Shown here one piece after another: positions 56,165-64,000 of a stretch of DNA of 64,000 bases. Under the pieces are notes generated by a model. That model did not search any database. It was not told the DNA's origin and worked only from the letters and a program-made list of their open reading frames with translations. Positions within the stretch are counted from its first letter, which is position 1. Each line of letters begins with the position of its first letter. Source of the stretch: Platanthera guangdongensis (taxonomy: Eukaryota; Streptophyta; Magnoliopsida; Asparagales; Orchidaceae); assembly GCA_039583875.1 (NCBI GenBank), contig CM077158.1, positions 242,095,447 through 242,159,446 of the forward strand. The letters are read 5' to 3'. A program made the position numbers and the translations under genes.

Positions 56165-58423
56165 CTCCCCCTTGAAGAGAGAAGTGGTGATCAAGCCCAA
56201 CAGTCCTCATAACTGTGTAAACAACACCTTCGGCAATGGCTTCGTGAAGATGTCCGCGATGTTGTACTCACTCCGCACATGCTCCACCGTAAGAGATCCC
56301 TCCAACAACTCCCGAATGAAGTGGTGTTCAATCTCTATGTGTTTGATCCATGCATGACAAACTGGATTATTCACCAGTTTCTGGGCACTTTCATTTTCAC
56401 CGCACAACAGAGTAGGACCGCACACTTCTTCATAGACGTCCTCTACTAGTCTCATGAGCTAGATGGCTTCCCGAGCTGCCAAAGACGAAACCTTGTATTC
56501 TGCTTCTCTAGTAGAGACAGACACCGAGTCTTGTTTCTTGCTGCACGAAGAGATACTGCCTGATCCACAAGTGAAGACATAACCGGATGTTGATTTCCGG
56601 TCGTCTGAATCTCCCCCATAATCAACATCCAAGTATCCCTGAAGAGTAAAACCCGTGCCTCTCCTGTAAAGGAGAGTCAGGAGACCCATATCAGAAGTGG
56701 CCTTCACGTACTTCTGGATGTTCCTTGCCTCCATCAGATGAGGCTTCCTGGGTTCCGCCATATACCGACTTACTCGGCCAACCGCGTAAGCAATGTCTGA
56801 CCTTGTAATCGTCAAGTAGATAAGACTCCCAACTAGAGCCCGAAACACCAAAGGATCCGGAAGAATCCTCCCCTCATCCCGCCGAAGTTTGATGCCCGAA
56901 TCAAATGGAGTAGTTCTACTCTTCCCTTTTTGCATGCCGAATCGCTGAACGATCCGTTCCGCATAGCCCTTTTGGGACACGAGTATGTCACTCTCTTTCC
57001 TCTCCACCTCAAGTCCAAGGAAGTGGTGGAGCTCACCCAAGTCTTTCATCTCAAATCTTACAGCTAGCTCCGCCCTGAGCCTAGCTACCTCCTCCTTGGA
57101 GTTCCCCGTGATGATCATGTCATCCACGTACAACAACACCAGAATCAGAAACTCCCCCTTCTTTTTGACGAACAGGCTTGAGTCTGAATTTGAAGCAAGA
57201 TAGCCGCAGAATTGGAGGTATTCTGCAATCTTCCCGTACCAGGCTCGAGGAGCCTGCTTCAAACCATAAAGGGCTTTCCGGAGCTTGCAGACGTAGTCCG
57301 AATGTTCTTCAGATACGTAACCAAGCGGCTGATCCATGAATATGTCCTTGTCGATCTTCCCGTAAAAAATAAAGACGTTCTTTATGTCCAGCTGCCACAT
57401 CTTCCAGCCCTGGCAAGTCGCCAAAGCTATCACCACTCGTACTGAAGTCATCTTCGCCACAAGACTGAACGTCTCTTTATAGTACTCGCCATACTATTGC
57501 GAAAACCCTCGAGCTACAAGGCGAGCCTTGTATCGCTCGATGATTCCATCCGCCTTCTTCTTCAGCTTGTAGACCCACTTGCAAGTTACAGGGGTAACGC
57601 CATCAACCTTGGGCACCAAGTCCCCAGTTTTGTTCTTCTTGAGGGCAGCCATCTCCTCATCCATGTCATCGTCCCACTCCCTGACTCCAGTGGCTTATTC
57701 AAACTTTGTAGGCTCCCACTTATCCAGGGGGCCTGCGAAGAAACAAGAGACAAAGCTCACCGTGTTTCCTTCGCAATACCGAGCTGGTGGCTTGATGGTC
57801 CTCTTCGATCTCCGAAGAGGCTGCTCCTTGCTCACCACCTCCGCTGCTTCTTCAGAACCAGCTCCGTTCCCGGGCACACTTGTAGCGCCGCTCCTCCTGC
57901 TTCCCGAACCAGAAGCTTCTGCCCCAGAGCTTAAAACACCTGAAGCTCCTGGTGACACATGAATCTCCACCTGAAGATCTTCAGCAGCTTCCTTCTGCCC
58001 TTCATCAACCCTGCTCTCCTGTAGCTCAACAGAGCCACCTCCATACGACATCAGCTCATCAAAGACAACGTCTCTTGATGCAAAGAACTTCCTTGTCGCA
58101 GGATCCATGCACTTCTAGCCCTTCTTCCGCTCATCATAGCCCACAAAGACGAGCTTCCTCGCCTTTGCATCAAGCTTGGTCTTCTGAGCATCCGGGATGT
58201 GAACATAGCATGTTGATCCAAACACCCGAATGTGTTCCACGCTCGGCTTCTCCTTGAACATCATTTCAACGGGAGACTTCATGTTGATCGGACTCAGAGG
58301 CATCCGATTGATGACGTAGGTTGCGTAGACCATTCCTTCCGCCCAAACGGACCCGAGAATGCCTTTTGCATGGAGCCAGCACTTGCAAGTTTCCGTCAAG
58401 TGACAGATTTTCCTCTCCGCTAC
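56165..58423 (-). pseudogene. copia pol (integrase C-terminus, RT, RNase H), truncated
   Basis: One uninterrupted frame register from 58423 to 56207 with four nonsense codons (58115-58117, 57695-57697, 57494-57496, 56459-56461) and no frameshift. HIRVFGSTCYVHIPDAQKTK, then LVFVGYDERKKG is the integrase C-terminus. YYKETFSLVAKMTSVRVVIA, then QLDIKN, GLKQAPRAWY and LYVDDMIITGN are RT with the YVDD site intact. EIEHHFIRELL and YNIADIFTKPLP end RNase H. The N-terminal gag, PR and integrase core are missing to the right because of the LTR inserted at 58424. Confidence 0.9.
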
Positions 58424-59138
58424 TGTTGAAATCGAAAACTTGGTCTCTCGTGGAGTTCGGGGTCCCTTGAAAGGGGTAACCTCACACTTACTGCACTCAG
58501 GCGAATGTCACGGACCAAAGGCTCGAGAAAGTAGGAACAGACCCTCGACTCTAGCGTGGAGGTTGCACCTCACACCCGGAAGACTTTGACGATCTCCCCC
58601 TCCCTGACCAATCATCTGCCTTGGAGGATGAATAGAGAGTCAAGAAGTGATGCTCTACAAGGCACTCCTAAAGGCCTATTTATAGTTTTCTGGGAATGAC
58701 CTACAAATAACCAACCTCCACTGCTCTGAAAATTACCGAAATGCCCCTGGATTGGCATGCTAACAGCTAAATCCCGCTGTTTTAAGCAGCTAATTGCAGT
58801 CCACCAGGGGTAGTCCCTCAAGCCAGACGAGCTGGCAGTTATGCGAGCTGAGGTCGGGCAAGCTGGCGGCCTCCGAGCTGGGGCTAGGCGAGACAGTCAG
58901 CTGGGCGAGCTGCGGCCTGGCGAGCGGCAGCCTGCTTGGCGCGGCGGTCTGGCTAGCGGCAGCCTGCTTGGCGAGACTGCGGTCTGGCGAGCGGCAGCCT
59001 GCTTGGCGAGACGGCGGTCTGGCGAGCGGCGGTCTGCTTGGCGAGACGACCGCCTAGCGAGACGGCGGACTGGCAAACGACAGCTTGCTTGACGAGACGG
59101 CGGTCTGGCGAGCGACAGCTTGCTTGGCGAGACAACGG
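58424..59138 (-). repeat. Tat-type LTR, interrupted at its right side
   Basis: Starts TGTTGAAATCGAAAACTTGG, highly similar to the solo LTR at 19752 for 300 bp (same GGACCAAAGG, ACACCCGGAAG, CTATTTATAG). Left flank GCTAC could be the target duplication. The right part is missing because the Tekay-like element starts at 59139. Confidence 0.85.
58830..59138. repeat. 35-bp minisatellite inside the Tat-type LTR
   Basis: GCCTGCTTGGCGAGACGGCG with GTCTGGCGAGCGGCA, about seven copies with decay. It occupies the same place in the LTR as the unrelated 50-bp repeat at 20185. Confidence 0.88.
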
Positions 59139-62100
59139 TGTAACGTCCCGATTCGCACTAGGCCCCTCGTGCGCGTTTTTGAGTCAGGGGAACTGACTTG
59201 AGTTCAGGGAAGTGCTGGCAGCTGGGCTGCACTTGTAAATGAGAGAAGAAATCAGTCAGAATAGGACACAGGTAGAGACACGGGCGTGTCCCTACCCGTG
59301 TGGGAGAGGCCAGCTCTCGAGTCGACGACTCGAGTATGTCCGGAGAAGGACACGGGTAGTGACACGGGCGTGTCACTACCCGTGTGAATATGACACGGGT
59401 AAAGACACGAGCGTGTCCCTACCAGTGTGCGTCGAGTTGAGATCGACGAAGTGTACCAGAGAAGGACACGGGTAGAGACACGGGCGTGTCCCTACCCGTG
59501 TGTGTCGAGTTGAGCTCGACGAGGCGTGTCCAGAGGGGGACACGGCCAGAGAACACGACCGTGTCATGTGGACACGGGTAGGGACACGGGCATGTCCCTA
59601 CCCGTGTTTGTGTATCGAAACGTCGGGTAACCGCCTGTAATGCTTCACCCGAGCAGGACACGGGTAAGAACATGGGCGTGTCCCTACCCGTGTCACGTTT
59701 CACTTATAAGGGATGTGAAAACCCTAGCCGTTTTTCACTCCTCATTCCAACTCTTCTTCCTGGAGAAACTGCTGTAGAGAGAGAGAAACTGCTGGAGCAA
59801 GTCCAAGAGGAGAAGAACCGCCGCCGCCGAGGAGAAGAAGATACCGCCGCGAAGAGTTACAAGATCCATGGCCGGAAATGGTGGAAACGCCGGAAATGAG
59901 GTGAGCTTCCTCCCCTCTCCCTTGGCGCTAGATCTGTAGATATATCAAGGCGAGATGTCGACTCAAAAGAGTCTAGACTTGTGGGAAAATGATTTCCCTA
60001 GGAAAGGCCGTTCTAAGGCTTGTGCTCTAGGAATAGTGGTGTCTTCAACCTCTCCATTCTTCTAAGTGAAGATGGGGGATAGTTTCGTGAAGAGTAATGG
60101 CCTTATGAGGGTGAATAAGGGAGGAGGAATTTCTGGTGTGATTTGGGGAAGATCGGCTTGAGCAGGAAGATGAACCGATGCCGTTCATTCCGCCTTAAGA
60201 TGCGCGCAGAATCTGTGTTCTGCACACAGCGATCTTCTGGGCCATTTTCAGGTGTGATATGGTCAGAACTGGGCTTTCGACTAAACACGAAAGTTGAAGT
60301 CCTTGAAAATACCTTTACAACGAGTGGTTGCACAACTTCAGGCGAAGTCTGTAGCCACGGGAAAGTTTGAATGAATTTGACGGCCGACAAACCGAGCATG
60401 CAAAAATTGTGTTCTGTACGCAGCGGACTTTGAAGCCTATTTCAAGTGTGTTACTCTCAAATTGGGTTGTGGCCTGTATATGAAAGTTGTAACCCATGGA
60501 AAGACCTTTCCATCGTAGGGTTACACGCCTTCACCGGATTCCTGTAGCTTTGGGAATCTCCGGTCGAAGTTGCTGTCCTGATAATGTTCTGTAATAAGAA
60601 TTCTGGGTTTGATATAACTTTGGATTTGGACTCGGTAGAGATAATGTAGCAAATTAACTTGAGGTTTGGTGAACTTTTTATGTTAACCATCATAGTTCTA
60701 TGATTGATGAAGTTTAATAATTGGATACCTTGAAATTGATTTGTGAAGCGAAACATACTTAAACGAAATGATTTGATAGAAATTGGTAGACCAATTGAAA
60801 TGCGCATCATGTTAATGAATGTGTTGAAATCATTTGGAAATGAAATGTAGGATGTAAATCTATGACCATGTGTATAATTGTTTAACAGAATGAATTTAGT
60901 AGTCCAATGCTTAGAGTGGTGTCTCCCTACGGATAACATTGAGGAAGGATGTAGGTGCGGTGTTTGACCGCACTAGTTTGGATAGCGTTGAAAAAAGTCA
61001 AAGTCGGACGGTTGGGCTTGGTCCTCGTGCTTTCTCTGAGGCTCCTTCCGTGCCACAGTGTTGTGGAATTGCATGCGGTGTGAGTCGACATGTGGTGTCG
61101 TAATCCTTGGTTAAGGATAGTGTGGCAGGTCTACGGGCTCGCCAATCGTCACACCGACGGGAATTGACAGTTAGACCTTGGGCGGTTGGGCTTGGTTCTC
61201 GGTGTTTATGTCCCAGGGCTCCTTCCGTGCCAAGTGAACGGTTGGGCTTGGTCCTCGTCCTGTCTTCCAAGGCTCCTTCCGGGTCACACAAGGCCAGTTC
61301 GGGGCTTGGTTCTCGTTGCACATCTACCCGAGACTCCCGCTGGGCCATAGTACGCGAGGGGGGGAGGGGGGGCGGGGCTCCGCTGTTGTGTTCTTAGCGT
61401 TGAGGCGTACGGAGGCCTAAGTGAAATAGTGTGGATGCCCGCTTAGTAGTAGAGAAGCCCGCTCTACTGTAGCCGCCTGGCCACGATGGTTGATGCCTGA
61501 GAGGTTAGCTACCTGCTCGAAAAGTGAGAACTACTTGTCTGTGTCGACATAGTGGTTGCATGTGTGTGAGCATGAGTGAGTCATTGCATTGTATACATAC
61601 CATTACATTACATTGCACAAATAAGATCCTCATCGTATAAGTTTGTATGGGCACTCCTATACGATGAGTTACTTTATGTTAAACCGATCCTTAACTTATA
61701 AGGTTGTATGAGCATACTTATAAGTTAAGTTACTTTCCTGCTGTAGATACTTATAATTGATGGATCATTATAGCTCTTGTATAACTGCTAGATTAATATG
61801 CTGTTAATCATATTGTACTATTACCACTTGCTTGAACCTGCTATATTATTTAATATATATTGTACCCTTGTTCCTTTCTCCGCCCGGTGCCGAGGAGTCG
61901 GGGGAGCGGATGTGATAGTCACTTAGTCTTTTGACTAACGATTCCTACGTCTTCCTTTTTAGGAGGTCACCCCGCAGATAGATGAACCACAGATTTTGCA
62001 GCAGGACAGCCAGGCCAGGACGACAGGGCCTGAAGGGACGGTACCGTCAGTTGCCGATGTGAGTGTTGAGCGACTCTGATGTAGCCTTTGAGCGTTTATT

Positions 62101-62355
62101 GTTGTACTCTGATATTGTAGAAACTTGATATTAGCTTCCTTATTTGTTGTACTTTGGACTATTATGCTTGTGTGGATTTGACTTCTAGTTTATATTTTGG
62201 TTAGGTTGGCATATATATTGATATTGGTTGTAGCCGGCAGAATAGGCGTCTTGTGGTACAGGTTAACCCGTGCGCTAATGCTACCGCAAGGCGGCTGTTC
62301 TGGGCATAAGACCCCCTTCGTGCCGTGTTTCGGGATCCGGGAGGGGGGTCTTACA
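59139..62355 (+). repeat. 5' LTR of the Tekay-like element
   Basis: 3217 bp. Left part has the palindrome array 59265-59700, then CACTTATAAGGGATG (about 59702) as TATA-like box. 61000-61330 has repeated GGTTGGGCTTGGTCCTCG units. The Pro/Arg-rich frames within are not genes. Confidence 0.85.
59265..59700. repeat. palindromic repeats upstream of the LTR promoter
   Basis: Six imperfect copies of a hairpin of the type GACACGGGTAGAGACACGGG plus its complement GTGTCCCTACCCGTGTC, spaced by GTCGAGTTGAGCTCGAC-like linkers that are themselves palindromic. The array ends directly before the TATA-like CTTATAAGG. Confidence 0.88.
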
Positions 62356-62357
62356 AA

Positions 62358-62367
62358 TGGTATCAGA
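62358..62367 (+). other. primer binding site
   Basis: TGGTATCAGA two bases after the LTR end matches the initiator-tRNA-Met primer site of plant gypsy elements. Confidence 0.8.
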
Positions 62368-62571
62368 TTGCCACGATCCTCAACTACAGAAGTCATTCAA
62401 CAATTGTACCACCCCTGTTCGATTAGTCAGTTTGAGGACAAACTGACTTAGCGGAAGCAGTGGTGTCCCCATATGTAATTCACACTAAGTATGTCCAACT
62501 TTGACCTTAAGATTTGCCAACCTGACCGTACGTTTGTATTCTACGTGTAGATTCCAGTGCACGTTGAGCCG

Positions 62572-63676
62572 ATGGGGGGCACTCCTGCCCCTTCCATACC
62601 CACTCAGTTCCAACAATCCGAGTTGGGACAGACGCTCACCGCCATCCTGGATGCCTTTAGGGCGCAGCAGCCTCCGGTGCAACAATAGGCTCCGGGCTCT
62701 AACTGGCTGAGCACCTTTCTGGCTCTCTCCCCTCCCGCCTACCTCGGGACGGAGTCGGCCGTACGCACGGAGGAATGACTTGACACGGTGCAGCAGTTAT
62801 TGGCGGGGATCCGTTGCCCAGCCAACATGGCTGTAACTTTGGCGGTGTCCGTCTTAGAACTACATGCTAAGAGGTGGTGGAAGTTCCTCATGGGCTCCAC
62901 CTTCCAAGGGCGAGTTTATACAGAGATAAGTTGGAGCGAGTTCTCGGGTGTCTTTTTGGAGCACTTCATTCCTTCATCTGCTCGAGATGAACTCGAGGAG
63001 AGGTTTCTACTGTTGAAGCAAGGATCAAAATCGGTTACGAAATATCAGCGAGAGTTCCATCATCTCGCGATGTTCGCGGATTCATATGAGTTGGATGATA
63101 GAGGATACGCCAAACGTTTCTACAAAGGGCTGCGAGATCCCCTAAGGCAGACCCTTTTGTTTATAGCGGACGCTAGCTTGACAGAGATTATCGACATGAC
63201 AAAGAGATTAGAGGCGGAGCACTTGGGAAGTGGTAAGAGGCCTGCGGAGGGCGTGATGGAAGCTGGCCCAAGCAACAGAAGAAGGCAGGACTTTAGAGGC
63301 GGAAGAGGACATCAAAGGGGTGGCAGACGTTTCCACCAAAATTATAGAGTGGAGCATCCGGTTCCGCAGCCGCCCGCATTGCCTCCACCGCCACAACCTC
63401 AACAACTTCAGCAACCAGAGCCTCAACAACTTCAGCAACCAGAGGGGCGTTATGGGCGGGTGTGCTTCGAATGCAACCAACCGGGCCACATCCGACGCTA
63501 CTGCCCGCAGTTGTTTGTGAACGTCCCTCCGGCTCTCCCTCCGGCAGCTCCGCGGGGTCAGGGTTACATGCGTGGTCGAGGACGAGGACCGCGAGGAGGA
63601 AACCCCGGTCCTGCCCGAGATCAAGTATACGCGCTGGACATGGCGCAAGAACGGAATCCACATGATGTAATTGCAG
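62572..63676 (+). pseudogene. Tekay-like gag, two nonsense codons
   Basis: ATG at 62572 (MGGTPAPSIPTQFQQ). In-frame TAG at 62686-62688 and TGA at 62776-62778 (where a Trp is usual), then open to the window end. ELHAKRWWKFLMGS and WSEFSGVFLEHFIPSSARDE form the capsid. RGRG-rich tail with CFECNQPGHIRRYC (CX2CX4HX4C) at about 63464-63506. Only the two stops break it. Confidence 0.88.
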
Positions 63677-63772
63677 GTATGTTGCAGTTAGCTTTCACAT
63701 TTTCATTGTTTAACTTAAGTTGCTTAAGACATACTAGATACCTAGTGTTGAGTTTTGGTTATTGGTACTTAG
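63677..63772 (+). other. candidate 96-nt intron between gag and protease
   Basis: GTATGTTGCAG start and TTGGTACTTAG end, T-rich, with a possible branch site TGCTTAAGAC. Splicing joins ATTGCAG to GCACCGTG and gives DVIAGTVVVGG, the usual gag-PR junction of this lineage. Left in, it is an exact 32-codon hydrophobic insert without stop. Confidence 0.6.
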
Positions 63773-64000
63773 GCACCGTGGTAGTCGGCGGGAAGACGAC
63801 CTATGCGCTGTTCGATACCGGTGCCTCACACTCCTTTGTGTCTGAGGACTTCATTAAAGACATGGAGGGTGTACAATATTTTACTGGCATAGCCCGACGA
63901 GTACACCTCCCGGACGGCTCTGAGATGATCGCAACCGCCAAGTGCGAATTTGAGATATTTATTGGGGGAAAAGCCTTTGATACGGCTGCCATGGTCTTGA
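63773..64000 (+). CDS. Tekay-like aspartic protease, runs off the window
   Basis: YALFDTGASHSFVSEDFIKD carries the DTGA catalytic site (about 63815-63826), followed by RRVHLPDGSEMIATAK and the flap-like FEIFIGGKAFDTAAMVL. No stop to position 64000. RT, RNase H, integrase and chromodomain should follow outside the window. Confidence 0.85.

Larger units (their letters stand above)
59139..64000 (+). mobile_element. Tekay/Del-like Ty3/gypsy element, continues past the window
   Basis: LTR 59139-62355 (TGTAACGTCCCG to GGGGTCTTACA), primer site TGGTATCAGA at 62358-62367, gag from 62572, protease to the window end. The 3.2-kb LTR and TGTAACG start fit Tekay/Del chromoviruses. It is inserted into the Tat-type LTR (left flank AACGG). 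Confidence 0.85.

Noticed and set aside
1..64000. CRISPR arrays, bacterial operons, rRNA or tRNA genes
   Set aside because: Introns, LTR elements and Helitrons show plant nuclear DNA; the tandem repeats lack CRISPR spacing, and no rRNA or complete tRNA was seen. TGGTATCAGA sites are primer sites, not tRNA genes.

Overview
The window is nuclear DNA of a flowering plant. It holds parts of two intron-containing host genes on the + strand, and most of the rest is nested transposable elements. Host gene 1 is the C-terminal two thirds of an ALKBH8-like gene (AlkB 2-oxoglutarate/Fe(II) dioxygenase of tRNA wobble-uridine modification). Its six exons at 7215-27797 all join in phase 0, and two introns of 5.8 kb and 12.3 kb are filled with repeats. 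Host gene 2 is the 5' end of a UTP20-like (small-subunit processome, DRIM family) gene: three exons at 37475-37977, with no later exon visible. Plant evidence: an ALKBH8 protein without a fused methyltransferase domain, tRNA-iMet-primed Ty1/copia and Ty3/gypsy elements of plant lineages (Tat-like, Tekay/Del-like), an RTE-type LINE with a GTT-rich tail, Helitrons, hAT relics and TWA-flanked MITEs.

Layout. 1-2746: a deleted Ty3/gypsy element (gag-PR, almost no pol, 3' LTR) lying next to a minus-strand gypsy relic (2747-about 4290). 4730-6527: two head-to-tail minus-strand Helitrons separated by an (AT)n tract; the right one carries an array of the palindrome GGCGGGATTAATCCCGCC. 7215-27797: ALKBH8. 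The 5.8-kb intron holds an LTR/PBS relic, a ubiquitin gene fragment just upstream of a Helitron 3' end (9495), and a decayed hAT transposase. The 12.3-kb intron holds a structurally complete but dead Ty1/copia element (13527-18821, TSD AAAAC), a solo LTR (19752-20823, TSD ATGCC), a foldback element, a gypsy-gag/LINE patchwork and a MITE. 27798-37474: intergenic DNA with solo LTRs (29527-30301; 31802-33885, TSD GAAGA), MITEs, minisatellites and a double-hairpin foldback (36295-36705). 37475-37977: UTP20 exons 1-3.

40722-54597: a 13.9-kb Tat-like Ty3/gypsy element on the minus strand with both LTRs and TSD AGCCA. Gag-PR-RT-RH-IN are on the minus strand. Between IN and the 3' LTR are + strand (antisense) ORFs, two of them preceded by TATA-like sequences, and arrays of about 105-bp tandem repeats. 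54500-55201: nested tandem duplications at its right boundary. 54710-58423: a minus-strand copia element cut off by another Tat-type LTR (58424-59138), which is in turn interrupted by a Tekay-like element (59139 to the window end). That last element has a 3.2-kb LTR, a tRNA-iMet PBS, gag with a CCHC knuckle, and a candidate in-frame 96-nt intron between gag and protease.

The host genes themselves look ordinary. The most unusual sequence features are the antisense ORFs of the Tat element, the candidate gag/PR intron, the palindrome arrays in the Helitron and in the Tekay LTR promoter region, and the ubiquitin fragment beside a Helitron terminus.
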